Under the pieces are notes generated by a model. That model did not search any database. It was not told the DNA's origin and saw only the letters and a list, made by a program, of their open reading frames with translations. 64,000 nucleotides of DNA from Taenia hydatigena (taxonomy: Eukaryota; Platyhelminthes; Cestoda; Cyclophyllidea; Taeniidae): positions 466,658 to 530,657 of the forward strand of contig JADWOT020000004.1 of assembly GCA_036345935.2 (NCBI GenBank), in the 5' to 3' direction. A program made the position numbers and the translations under genes. Numbering within the stretch: the first letter of the stretch is position 1; the number at the start of each line of letters is the position of its first letter. Below, piece by piece: positions 22,230 to 34,800 of the stretch.

Positions 22230-22560
22230 TTAATCACGCATGGCACTACCAACCGCGTTCATACCAGCACATCAATGGCGCCGTCAATTTACAAGCTCTC
22301 GACCCCTACACCAAAGCACCCAACATTTCATCATCCACCTCATCCCACCATAAGCAAACGCACTGGTAGGCATGTGCACACCCAACTTGCCTACTTCGCG
22401 ATCTTAAGTAGTAGTGTGCCGTAGACGATTGCAATAGAAGGCGTTGTCAACGTGCTCTTTGGTGAGAGAGTGATCTAGGATACAACTTGTCAGCCTTTAG
22501 TACCACCTCGAATGCTTAAAGTTCGCATGGCTTACTTGTGCATGGTTAGTAGACACAACA
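22230..22560 (+). repeat. Dispersed repeat R1, copy c (partial)
   Basis: Contains 'gcgttgtcaacgtgctctttggtgagagagtgatctagg' and the preceding 'gcatgtgcacacccaacttgcctact' region in the same orientation as copy a. Sequence after about 22560 is unrelated. Confidence 0.65.
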
Positions 22561-22979
22561 CAAACGGTTGTTTTAGATTGGCGACTATTGTGGGTGGTTT
22601 GGCTACAACTTCGGCTGATTTCCCCCTTTTGTTTCTTTTTTCATATTCAACCCGAGCTTTAATGACGCTTTGTTGCCCTTCTCAGTGGCATGTTTGAATT
22701 ATTGTGCACTCCGTTGGTGTAAAATGAAGCAACTTTTAAAGGCTGCAAAAGTTTTTCCGACGTTAGCGCTATCTAAGTTGGTTGTTTGGAAAAAACAATG
22801 CGAACATTTTACGCATTTATTGTTAGAGATTTGGTTGTTTGCACAGTAACTTAAGAATGGAAGAAGATTTGCCAATACTAATAGACGCTAGGGCATAATT
22901 TCATTGCAAACAACAGCGTGTAATGTTAATGTGGTCAAATGGATCGATGTTGTGCTACACGCGTGAAGTCATCGAACGC

Positions 22980-24335
22980 TTCTAAGTCGTTAGTCGATCT
23001 GACAGGTGATGCGAGGCGAGGCGTTTGTGCTCCCTCGTCCACTGACTTCTACACACGTGCAAGTTCATGTGCTTTCAAATGCACCCGTTTGGATTTACTT
23101 TGCCATCCCACCACCATATGTTTGGCTAGTGATGAGCAGCATTTCACAAAATTTGAGCACCTTTAGGCAGTTTCGTGAGTAGATTTCATGAAACTGGTGA
23201 TGCGATGAAGTGGAGGAGGTTACCTGGCTGGAATTCTGCGTGGGCATTGAATTTCAGGCAGTGGGTTGATAAGATACATGTTTCGCATTAGTTTTCTGGT
23301 TATTTTGTGCTAAACTTTCACAGATCCAGATGTCCGTGTCCCGGCCATTTAGACGCTAGTAATCCTTGAGGCTGCGCGAATATTGTGGGGTGTGGAGAAG
23401 ATCCGGTGTCCAAGTGAGACATGCGAGTCTGGAAGCACGTGTGTTATGTGCATTGAGTAGAGGTGGGTGGGCGGGTAGTGTGGTAGGAGGAACTGAAGAG
23501 AGTTGCATGGCATCAGCACAGGGAGACTGGAAAATCTCTTGCTACTGTACAAAATACCTGCATCATCTAAGTGGTGAACACAATGGAATCATTGTTCCTT
23601 TGCTCTCACAAATTTACAGAGCATCAAGCATGCCACTGCAAAAGAGATTCCGCTATTAGAGTGTAGAAGAATCCGTGTTCCTGTGAACGATGCATGATTT
23701 TGAGCAAGTTGGTTAATAGAATTAATTAAAAGCTTGCAATGCCATTGTAAGCGAAGCGAATGGGGCTTCGACAACACGCTTGTATGCAAGGCAACGCGGA
23801 CGGAATAGGTGTGGCGAAGGGAAGGGATGGGATGTAGCACAACCGACGTAGTCACGGCAGCCCATTGTTGGACTCCATACAAGCACGACGTATTCATTCA
23901 TGGCGATCTACGATAAGGCTAATATGACATTCAAACCCAACCTTCAATTGTGGTTGCCAGGGCTTCTCCACTGGTTGTAGTGGAGACTTACCCTCTTGAA
24001 TGCATCCACTAATGCACTAACTAAGGACCGTTAGAAACAGTTTCGCCTTGTTTCGCTCTCTTATGATTGGAAGGCTTCTAGCGTTCTACCTTGCTTTCAC
24101 AAACTACTTTATACGTTTTCTGCTTGGCAGATCGTTGCGACGCGTCGTTGCACATACAGTTAAAGTAGATTTGCATTCGTGCAAAGTTGAGAAACCGAAT
24201 CTGGTCTGGTCATTTCAAATGTCCTCTGAGTGACGCGAAAATGGTGCAAATATATTTGCGAGATCTTGCAGAGTGAACGCACATAGAGCGGTACCCGCGA
24301 GTCCGTGTGTGTGCGTGCCCATGAGATACAGTGCA
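22980..24335 (-). repeat. Right arm of inverted repeat pair IR1
   Basis: Reverse complement of 2605-3965 (see that arm). Between 24340 and the assembly gap at 25130 I see no gene; a 105-codon frame (24800-25117) and its neighbours lack conservation or splice support. Confidence 0.8.
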
Positions 24336-25129
24336 CAAAAGTAAGCCTAGTTATACTAAAAAGAGTCGCCGATTTAAAAGTAGGGGTTTTTCGGTGAGAG
24401 GTAGCTTTCTCATTAACGGATGAAGGTGGCTTGAGCAAAGTCCAATTTTACTACCTTCAAGTGGACACATAATTCTTCCTCGTGATTGTCCACCCTTACC
24501 AAACCTGGCAGAACGCGTGTTTCAAGGCGCATCGCTCACCACGGTCGCTAACTGAGTGACCATTTAACTGAGGGAGGAGTCCTGCTGCTCGTCCTGGTTA
24601 AGAGCAGTTTTGCCACAAGGAAGAACAGGCTCAGTCAGCTGGTCGCATTCGCAGCCATCATGTAATTGGGAAACACACGAGTGTTCACTGCAGAAACCGC
24701 AAAGTAAGGCCCAAACACTGTGAGTGCTTGAGGTGAGCGCATTACTTTATTGCTTTTTGCTCCGTACGACAGGACTGCCGATCCCACCGTGACCAAGCAA
24801 TGCGACCTAGTCTTCGTTCAAATTGCATTCGTTTGCAATCACTATCCGCTGACTCAAATCGCGCGCTTGAAGAGAAGGCCGACTTCCTCGACGCAGAGAT
24901 ACACCACCCTTCCAGTCTTATCAAGATTTCACTGATTCGCTCTCATCTGAGACAGCAAAGATGCCGCAATGCAATCGGCTTTCTTGTGTTAGGGATAGTC
25001 GCAGGTAGAGGAGGTGAATGTGACTGTTGCTGCAACTGCAAATTTAATGAGAACCTAGAGGGTTGGTCCCATTCAGCTTCAGGGACCTCAAGGTTCTCGC
25101 CTAAACGTCACATTTAAAGCAGTGCAAGC

Positions 25130-25229
25130 NNNNNNNNNNNNNNNNNNNNNNNNNNNNNNNNNNNNNNNNNNNNNNNNNNNNNNNNNNNNNNNNNNNNNNN
25201 NNNNNNNNNNNNNNNNNNNNNNNNNNNNN
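25130..25229. other. Assembly gap, exactly 100 N
   Basis: A run of 100 Ns, the conventional size for a gap of unknown length. Order and distance across this point are therefore not established by the sequence. Any frame crossing it is meaningless. Confidence 0.99.
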
Positions 25230-25499
25230 GCAATTATTGTGGCGGTTGAAATAAGTCAGAAATATGCGCGCAAATTAGTGTTTTGTAGGTATTTTGCGAG
25301 ACGGAATGTCTGCTTTCTTGAGGTTAACCCATGTCTCTCTTTCTTTGCTTGTGGTATCCTCAACTAATTTGATGGTGATTTCCTGAGTGGCAGCCATTTG
25401 TATGTGGTTCTGACTAATGGGGAGTTGTATGTGTGACTTCCGCACTTTCTGAATGCAAATGACTTGAGCCCGCATTAGTGGAAGTAGATTTTGTGATAA

Positions 25500-27430
25500 C
25501 AAGTTCTTTACTGTACACCTTATTGGTAAAGTGTGTTTTGTGCCTTGGTTGCTAAAGCATAGAATGCTGCTTGAGTGCTGTCGTCCCCTTAACTCCATTT
25601 GACTCCATTTTTTACATTCATCCATAAAAGAAGAAAACAACATTAGGTGATTTTGGTTTCCAGGTGCCTCTCGACAACCGTGGGTGGGTTGCCTTATCCC
25701 GAGATTTGGCGGCGAATCGCAGCAGCCTTCAGCATCTCCTGTTCGTTCTTGTCCTTCGGAGCTATCATCTCACCCCTATCCCTTCTAGTCGCCTTTCTGA
25801 CTTCTCTGCGAGTCACTGCCTTCTTTGGGGAGTGCTGTGTAACCAATATTGCCAATGGTGATGATCGATGCTCGTGTTTTCTCTCATCCGGAGAAGAAAG
25901 GTGGGAAGACCTTGTTTATTCTTTTTGTTTTCTTTACGGAAGTAATTTCTTTTTTTTTTGCATGAAATAGCTTTGTTGAATCTGCTTACATGTGGTTACC
26001 TGAAATGTATCGCCACTCTTATTCGAGTTCGGAAACTATTTAAGTGTGTTGGCTTGCCCTTTTCTCGCGTAGATGACGAGGAAAAGAGGCTGTCGGGGAT
26101 TGCTTAAGTTACAGTTGGACGCGGCGACGTAGCAGATGCAACGGTCACTTATGGAACACAAAAATCTAATTTTCAGATGTTTGGGGCTCAGCTGAGAGGA
26201 AGACGAGTTTTCCTCCTTCGCTGGTGCCATTACTACTGTAATTAGGGAAGGAATAGGAGGCTGATGTCCTAAATTGGTCAGTCCTTCTCCGAAGGTACAA
26301 GGTGTCCATCCTTAGTGAACCAATCAAAACACTTGTGTGCTTCGGTTTACCTGATGCACTGCTTGCAACACTACTGGATGGAATTTAATAGTAGTATCGG
26401 GATCTGCTCTCGCTGTGTCTGCGGCATCGGAAGACTTCGTTAATTATTTACATTAGGCCATGCAGAGTGTTGTGTTACGCCTTCTCCCTCTATGTGCGCA
26501 TAATCATCTGGCTGAAACAAATTCTTGTTTTATCCGTTGATGTTTCCGTTTTCAGACCTCTTCCAGGTGTGGTGGCTGCTGGCAAGGCAGTATGGCACGT
26601 GCGAATTATGCCGGCCACATTGAGTCCTCCAAGGTCTCCTGCTCCCCCTTCTGCGTCCACGCCGTTCCTCATGTCGGCAACTGCTGGTGATACAGCCACT
26701 CCCCACAACATAGCATTTTGCCTTCTCTGTAGATTTGCTGTGCTTTCTGGCGCAGTATACTTATCTTCCCCAAATCAGGGAATTGCAGACCACCTTTCCA
26801 TATACTTGTGCTTTCACAAGAATCTACCGCAAATTTTAGCCATTTCACTCAATGTGGGGCTTGCTCGTGGTTGAATGAAGAGGGCGGGGTGCCCAGACAG
26901 GCAGTTTTGATGGGATGGCACAACTGTTTGGAGGTGTGTGCCCATACAAATTGCCTCGACTCGACGAGAATGCAAAGATTAGTTGGTGGGGCAAATCATT
27001 TTGGAAGGGTAGGAGTTTAGGCTCGTGGGGTTTCAACTGGAGAGTGCATTCATTCGGTTGGAGGCGTGTGGTGATCTCGTGGGACATCAATGCCTTGCGA
27101 GTGGGTGGGGGAATGCGGCATCGATGTGTGCATTCGCTTGGAGGATTGGCATCGAGGGAGGAGGGGGGTAGGGTTGAGGGTGAGTGGGGGCTAGTAAAAG
27201 GAGGGGTGTCGTGTGGGTGCAATGCTAGTTGGTGGTGGTCATCGTGAATCAGATGTGTTGCTAACTGCAAGTCGGATGGAGGGGAAGGAAGGCGGCGACG
27301 CTCAGTAATTGAAAAGGGTTCACTTCATTAAAGAGAACCTAAGAAAGTCCGCCAGGAAGTCTCCATTGACAAGTTGGGTCAGATCCTCACGAAGCGCATC
27401 ACCGAGTGCCAGCAATGAAGACTTTGTCAC
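25500..27430 (+). repeat. Direct repeat DR1, copy b
   Basis: Second copy of the 6520-8450 sequence, same orientation. It ends, like copy a, in the segment E region (27302-27440). The candidate exon after the 'gtttccag' acceptor (about 25664-25810) keeps FGAIISPLSLLVAFLTS. A T-rich run sits at about 25947-25958. Confidence 0.65.
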
Positions 27431-27440
27431 CAGAGGGTCT
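27302..27440 (-). pseudogene. E5: frameshifted segment E
   Basis: On the minus strand it retains LGDALREDLTQLVNGDFLADFL, separated by a frameshift from a SGDKVFIAGT part upstream. It lies about 0.65 kb before the dead start of B3, in the divergent orientation. Confidence 0.4.
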
Positions 27441-28059
27441 TTCTAACTCCACTGCTATTAAAGACATTTACCTACAATTGCATGCTAGCCACAAAACCCT
27501 GCACCTTCACTGTACCATCGGCAACGCGAAAAGTTAAGATGCTTTCAACCTGCAGGCACATTTACGCAGGTCTTTCAACAAATAAATCAAGCTGGCGCTC
27601 ATTCCATAAACTTGCATTGGGCAGGAGGAAAGGCACAACATTTGGCTTGCAGGATGACATCAAGTGCGACGCGGTTGATAACGTGACACTGAGTCACCAA
27701 TCTCCGTCCACGGATCCGATTTCATTCACAAATGTATCGTTTTGAAATGCAGCGAAAACACCGGGAACCTTGTGAGCACACATTTTGCGGATCTCATCAC
27801 AGTAATGGTCTAAATAAACTGCAACTTTCTGGATTAAATTTATCATTTTTCGCTCTTCTGTTGCTTGATGCAGGTGAAGTTGTCTCTATCCTGTTTGCTA
27901 AGGAGCACGATGGTGGTGGCACTCACGTTGACGCCTTCGTCATTCTATGTGTGTAGACGTCGTAGTAATTGTGAGGTGTTTCCGTTGCCTAAGGCTTAAT
28001 CACGTGAGCACTGACATATCCCATTAGCCAGTCATAGCGATGACACACAGAAAACAGCG

Positions 28060-28400
28060 GCATCTGAGGAGGGGAAGCAGTTTTCCCGTTCACAGGCCTA
28101 CTGCTTCTACTAGCGCTTCTTTCAGTGTCGAATGTGGGTTCCGATGGCTCAAACTACCATTATTGTTGACGGAACTCTTCCGGACTCAGTCGTAGATCTC
28201 ACAATTGTTTTACATCGTCCATTAGTAAAAATATTTGAACAATCCAATTCAGTTATTCAGGTTATTTTCTGAGGTAAGAACTTACTCTCTTAAATCAAGT
28301 AATATTTATTTTTTGCCCTATACAAACCCTTAAACCTGGAATGCCAGGGTACTGCTAAAAGAGATGGAAAGTTGCCACCTATTCCGACTTAATTCTGACG
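28060..28400 (+). pseudogene. B3: remnant of family B exon 1 and following region
   Basis: The region 'agcagttttcccgttcacaggcctactgcttctac' matches the B2 signal-peptide exon, but the ATG has become AAG and an indel shifts the frame. A remnant of LLLLALLSVS is visible. The sequence to about 28300 ('aaatcaagtaa') continues to match B2 at 63480-63495, then fades. Confidence 0.55.
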
Positions 28401-28870
28401 CAAATGACGAGCCTTTGTTTGGGGATGAGGTGCGGTAAACAGTGTTAAAACTCAATGGTGAGTGTTAGTTGTTGTGGAAGGAATCAAATAGATGCCTGCA
28501 ATATGTTTGCTATTTGCATCTATGATAATCTGCTGGCAATGTTAAAATCATGTGAAGTAGATAAGGAAGCACTCTCTAATTGAATGTGTGAAATTTTGAA
28601 TCAATTGGATGCTTGGATCTGCCCTCATTTCCAATGTCGATTAACCATACAAAAGTGAGTCGTGTGAACTTCAAACCTTTGAGGTGGTATTTTGGGGCTA
28701 GCAGTTTGTCTTCCTAAGCACTCTCTGACCAAGTGGCTTGTTGACATTTCGAATTTTAATGGCCTAGGGCACCTTATTACTTGGGATTGAGAAGTAGGCA
28801 AGTTGGGTGTGCGCACGCCTACTCGTGCGTTTGTGTTTTGTGAAATAAGGTGGAAGATGATGTGCTGAAT
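28390..28870 (-). repeat. Dispersed repeat R1, copy d (partial)
   Basis: Inverted relative to copy a. Matches 1-260, and the 'aagtaggcaagttgggtgtgc' region shared with copy b at 15295. Confidence 0.65.
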
Positions 28871-30315
28871 GCCAATTAACCTCAGCCTTTATGAACTTAG
28901 TCGATCATCCATGGGAAGTGTAAATTTCTCTTTAGCTCAGTCGCTTTATAGTGCAGAGCCTTCATTACATTGGGAGGGTAATCCACTGCTCATGCATCCC
29001 ATCGCCTGTACATGTTGCGCGCCTCTCTTAGGCTCATAAAGACCGCCTGGGCTCAGATACCTGCCTGTGCAAAGTTAGCGATCGTGAACGATGAAACAGC
29101 AACTCCTAATCAGGATGCTGCCGAATTAATTGTACAGTAGGAGGTGAATTTCAGCGCTTCCCACCCCACTTGTAAACGGGCAACACTGATTCCTTACTGG
29201 GTAGTTCATGTTGTAAGTTAAAGTCACCGTGAGAGAAACAACAAGCTTGTCCAAATTCTTGATTCCTCAAGAACTCGTTTAACGGAAATTTTCAGCCAAA
29301 TTTTTACCAGTGGCTGTTCGACCAATGGACAAAGTGGGACAAGATGTGGATTTGTGGAACTTACAAGTCAACTTACAATAAACAGTGTATAAATTGCTAA
29401 AATGGGGTTGCATCCGCTTCAAATTTACCCTTAACGGGGTGGTTGGGTGGTAACACGGTAAATTTGAAAGATATGGAGGTGATATTCGCCTATGGATACT
29501 TGTCCGAATTACCACTGACGGAGTTTGTGCATAGCCTGTAGGAATTGCAATTAAAAATGTATCAGTCTTGGTTTTCCTTTTTCTAACTTACAGAGTAGAC
29601 GCTGGATTCGTGAGAGCGCTGCCTGCCTTGCGAAGTGAACTCACATTTTATCTGTCAGCTCCAGTTATGGTGAATTAAGCTTTAGTTTGGCGCAACGTAA
29701 CGTGCAGAATGCATCTACGAACCATTCATGATGAAACTCACTGCCCCCCGTCACACTGCGGACTGGACATTCAACGAAAGTAACAAGTTCTTACGGCTTA
29801 ATGCACGCAGGAACAAAAGCACCTCATTTAGGCATATACATTCTCCCAGATGCCAATTCTTCCCGCAATTGTATGCGCAAATGAATGAACTCTACTCGCC
29901 TTCCAAACTAATTTTCGTGCCTTCGAAAGCAACTTGTTTGGACTTGCTTAGTGGGATTCATTTGATGGTTGACAATTCTACGGTCCTCGCGTTGAATCAC
30001 TTTTCGCTTTGAATGGTTGGTTTGTTCACGGATTGGTGCACCGTTTATGCTGTGAGGAGGACTGAAAGGGCTTACTGGTTAAGATTAAAGCGGTTCAAGA
30101 CAGAATTTATGAAACGTGTTGCTTGAAGTGTCATTCGACCTCGTCAAAGTTTACACTGTTGCACGCATGGCAGTATGGCATTTGTAACATCAAACGATGT
30201 CACAACGCGTGGAAATTGGATGAAATAGTAAGATAGCAAGCAACAGAGACTACCTTCAAGAGATGGACAAGGGAAAGCAGGAAGTGTTAGGCGAACTAAT
30301 TTCAATCTGGCAGAC
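28871..30315. other. Region with no assignable gene
   Basis: A 94-codon plus frame (29728-30012) is open but has no copy elsewhere in the window and no clear splice context. Nothing else seen. Confidence 0.4.
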
Positions 30316-30319
30316 TATT

Positions 30320-30870
30320 CAGTCAGTTATTAGCCAATGTGAATGCATGCAAATAGGCAGGTGTACGCGAAGACATCTTCCTATCTGCTCCCATGACTTC
30401 GGTATTGGTTGCTTGAATGTGTCAATGTATCGCTCCGCTTTTCCCTCAGATCGAGGGTGAGACAGCAGAGGGTGAATGTGCATAATGACGCGCTGATGAC
30501 AATAATTGTGTATTTCATATAAAGTAAACTCCACAGCACTTGTTTGTGCGCGTTCATTAAGAGCATCATGAGGTTTCCGCGGATCTTCGCTGCATAATCG
30601 ACAATCGCAGAGCATGACTGAAGAAGAACATTCGGATATGTCCACGTTGCTTCATCGCAAGTATTAAAATTGTAAGGACTTGGTGTGAGCACTGAACTGA
30701 CGCCCACGCAATGCTTGTACAAACACGTTGGATGGTAGTGTGTCATTAGAGACCTTCTATTTACTGTTGTAACTGCAAAATCACCCAATCAACCAATCAG
30801 CCAACTGTGTGACGAGGTCAAGTCGAAGAGCATGTAAGTGCACTTAAGATATTTGACCAGACAAAGAGCG
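30320..30870 (+). repeat. Duplicated 5' flank of family C, decayed copy
   Basis: Matches the C2 upstream region in reverse complement: 30690-30790 against about 43790-43900, and 30360-30480 against about 44740-44870. It shows that the C3 duplication included at least 0.5 kb of upstream sequence. Confidence 0.55.
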
Positions 30871-30876
30871 TGTGCA

Positions 30877-31870
30877 ATGCTGAGAGCTGTCGTCTTCCCC
30901 ATTGTTGCTTCCCACTGCTCGGCTACGTATTCATCTCTCCATTGTGACTTCATTTATTGTTGAACAAGTCGCCGTGTGCTATCCTCCAGTACATGCGTTG
31001 ACAATAATTATAGCCTCCGCAATGCAGTGGAGCGATTTGCAATGAATTCATGCACGATTCAAAATGGTGGTTTTGCTTTTGTTCTCACAAATGCACTAGG
31101 CAAACTTTAAATGGGACAGTACAAACATCCGAAAAATCTTCATTGCACTCGACAGCATTCCTCGTGTCGAATTGTACCTTTCATAAGCCATAGGAAAGTA
31201 AGTGGACGGAGCTGAAGAAAAATGTTAGCTGAATTTGTTTTGCAGGATGGGAATCTGTTTGAAACAAACTAATTTCCTAAACTCTCGCCTTCGCATTATA
31301 CCATTTTGAATGGCCGATGCTATTCAGGTGGTCGATGCGACATCTCAGCCCTTAATTTACTTCAATCTTGAAGGGAAGTAAAAATGGGGAAGCATAATAG
31401 CTAAATATTTTTTCGACACATGTGAGGTCGACCTGCAGCTATCGGTTCCAAATTCCTGGTTTCGGAAAGCGAAATTGCACATCAAAGTCAAATTTGCTGT
31501 TGGAGGCGCCAACGGTCCATCCTCAGTTTGCACACAGTTTATGGAAATACCCTTATGACAGTTACGTAGTCCTGTTCATCATTCGCTCTTGATTTTGTGC
31601 AGTGTCATTTCTGCTCTTTAGTCTCTTCTACAACGTAAATTGGCCTCATCGTGAACGGAGTCTTTCAGTGCCAATGGTAAGACATTACTCTTCGAGAACT
31701 TGCAGCCAGCTAATGTGCCAATTACGCTTTCTCCTACCCTATCAAGGCAATTTACCAGGAGATCCACAATCGGATCTGCGAAAGTTTGTTTTGAATTTCA
31801 CATGAGGTGATGCGCATGGCAATACCACATTTGTACTGCATACACATTTCGTTCCTGCCTGCATTCGTAT
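30877..31870 (+). pseudogene. C3: decayed, inverted copy of family C
   Basis: A first-exon relic at 30877-30922 matches the C2 signal exon, but its hydrophobic core is altered and the donor 'ggtacgt' has become 'ggctacgt'. Around 31425-31555 a frame keeps RKAK and KVKFAVGGANG, matching exon 6 of C1 and C2. Around 31735-31870 a frame keeps SDLRKFVLNFT followed directly by a TGA, then further exon 7 similarity. The intervening exons 2-5 are not recognisable. It lies on the plus strand, opposite to C1 and C2. Confidence 0.7.
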
Positions 31871-34800
31871 TCGATCTTCAGTTCCCTCTGTCCTACCCAA
31901 ATTACCCCGATTTCCATGGAGGTATGCAGCATAGGACCTAGACCGCGAACCTACCCATTCTTGTTGGGAAGCTATTGCAGTTCACGAGAACCAAATGAGG
32001 TGCTCCTCTAGATGAATGAATACTTGAACTGTTGGGTTGTCGGCACCAGGTCAGTAGCCTAACTGAACTGCGAGTAATTCTCTTCATTATACGCAAGCCT
32101 GTTCGCAGTTTGCTGTCATCAAAAAGCAACTTTTTGTATCCTCTTTGCTTGCGCATTTATTGGCTCGAATGTTTGATTAATCCCCCGGGCGAAAAACAAC
32201 TTGACGCATACATTGCTGCTCGTTGCTTTCGCCACAAGGTCGATCAAAACCGCGCGCCAATTTAAAGTGCAGCAAACAGAATGCCAATGAACGAATAGTT
32301 AAGTGAAAACCAATTCGTCCACCTCGTGGATGCTGTGCCCTGAAATGCTGAATTTACCAAGCTACAGAAGGAACAAGCTGAAGCGTTTCTGAGCCACACC
32401 ACGTACTGCAGGATGAAGTGATATCAGTATGGTGCTGCACGGGGAGCTAATTGCTAATGCCGCATCAAAAAACAATATTGCGCATAGCAGCTGGAACAGC
32501 TCCATATTGAATGGCATGCATCAAAATCAAGCACATCAACCATCGGAAAGGACGCCACTAAACATTACTTTGCTGAAACGTGTGCTTCGCATCGAGAGTA
32601 ACAAGCAAGCACATTTATGTGGGGAATAAGTGTAAAAATTTTATCATATATTTGCAAAATCAGTTCTAGCTTATCCAAAATAAATCACTACACCAAAGGG
32701 ACCAAATCAGATTATATGCCTACCTACTTTAATGCAGGAAAAAGCAATAAAAGGGGGGAAGAACTACAAAATTTCCGACACCCTGTCTAATTAAAAATGA
32801 TCACAAAGCAAATGCAATAACGAAAGAGGCAGAGCAGAGTAATAAAATCAGCTCTGTCTTGGCTGCTCTCGACCCAAGTGAGTTAAACGCATCCATTAGC
32901 AGTGCAATGAAGAGGGCCACGACGACTTGGCAGGAAGAGCGTGAATGAATGCAGTTGTGTCCTGAGAAAATCGTGTTTGCGAGTTTACATTGCTCATTTG
33001 TCCGCCATGCTTTCCACCAAGTCAGTCTGCATCCGCCTAGAGCGACACAGCGCTATCCTTCACGTTCTCCATTACCATCGCAGTGCAGCCTCGGATCTGG
33101 TGCGCTTACACCTTCACTCTCCGTTGTTGCACTAGGAAGAGTATGCTCCGTGGCCCTACAGAGAAGCTTTTAGCATTTTTTTACTTGCTCTGTCAAAAAG
33201 CATCGAGGTCTGAGCTCTAACAACGACAGGCTTCCAAACCTTCATCAGGATACCTTGGATGGATGGGATGCCATATAGCACAAAATCACGAACCCAGATG
33301 GAATGTCAGTTTCTGCTTACAGCGAATGTGAAGATATTTATTTGCCATACCTATATGGATGCTACTTTAGCTATGCTGGTTGTCACAAGTAGGATTAAAC
33401 GACGGCGTAGTGGAAATGTCGCATCGAAGGAGAGGTTTGTAGAGCAAAAGTATCCGTTTAGGGCTGACAATAAGGCAATCCAGTTTGGGAAACATTTTAT
33501 TGCAGCAAACTTTGATAGCCGTTAGCCGTTGAAAGTGAAAAGGTGAGGGATTAGCTTTCGCTCAATTCCTTCATGTGGACATAATAGTGCTATGCAAAAA
33601 TTATCGGACAGATCTTTGGAGAAGTACTTGCTTAGCCAAAAATATTTAGGAAAGTGTCTGTAACCCACGTTGGGCCAGGGTTTGAGATACGGAAACAGCG
33701 GCAGGAAGAGGGGCTAAGACAAGTGACAAGTGATAGCAAATAGTGATAGAACGGCGAAAGTGAACAAAGGCATCATAGCATTGCGCGCACCGCTGCCTGC
33801 TTCAGCACCAACACTGTTTTACGCCTCTTAATGCCCACAATTTTGCTGCCTCTCTCTCTGATTCAGTGGATTCTATCTGCTAATAAATAATGCATCAACA
33901 GCTAGCATATGCCTCAAAGGGATTAATTTTCTCAAATTTCGATGTCAAAGCTTGTGACTGATAGACTGCGTCAAATGGATCACTTGCAATATGCCAAGTC
34001 GTCAAAGGAAAATTGCTTAACCCTTAAACGTAGCGCATGCCTCACAAGTAGGCAAACTGGCCTTGCTAAATTTGCCACCAGCATAAAACCTTGTCGCTTG
34101 CATGGTGGTTAACATGAACAATGAAGTTGCCTAGCCTCAACCACTGGCTTGTAGAGCCCGGCTGAGGACAAAATTGCTGCCATGAAAATACTACCATCTG
34201 GCAACAGAATTCTACCGCTAGTCTTGCAGCACCCGGGATGAAAGTATTTAGAGACCGAGTGGTTCACCCATCAGAGCAAATGCTTAAGACCGCAAGCTCT
34301 CGTCTCAGAGGCAGCAAGTTATGGGAAAGGAGGAATAACTAAAATGCGAAATTGGGCGATGTAGACGCAGAGTGAGAGAGAGGGAAGCAGGAAAAGTCGC
34401 CTGAGCGAGCGCTAGGTAAGACACTTTTTCTTGATGCAGACTCATTTGAATCCGCATTTGCAATAAGCATTGGAGTTGCGTCAATATTCGCCCTCCAACT
34501 AGTTCAAAATGGATGTTTGAAGGAGCAACATGCGGGTAAATGCTGTGAAACGAACTTGAATGCACCCATCGTATCCGTGGAATCTTCATACACTGATTGG
34601 AGTACTTTGACCTCATAGGATGAGCAGGCGCATAACATGACCTGCCTTACCTGGTTGTTCAAGCAGCTGTAATCTGCAGCAAGCATACCTTTGCTCCAAT
34701 TATGCTACAAAAGGACTCGACGAATCTCGGAAATCGTCAAAGCGCAACGCAGTGGGAAACCAGAAAGCCGTCCACAAAAAATGGTTTAACTCTAGCCTTA

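Noticed and set aside
34305..34686. Minus-strand ORFs in the unique middle region
   Set aside because: No copies, no splice context, no recognisable motifs; expected by chance in this length of DNA.
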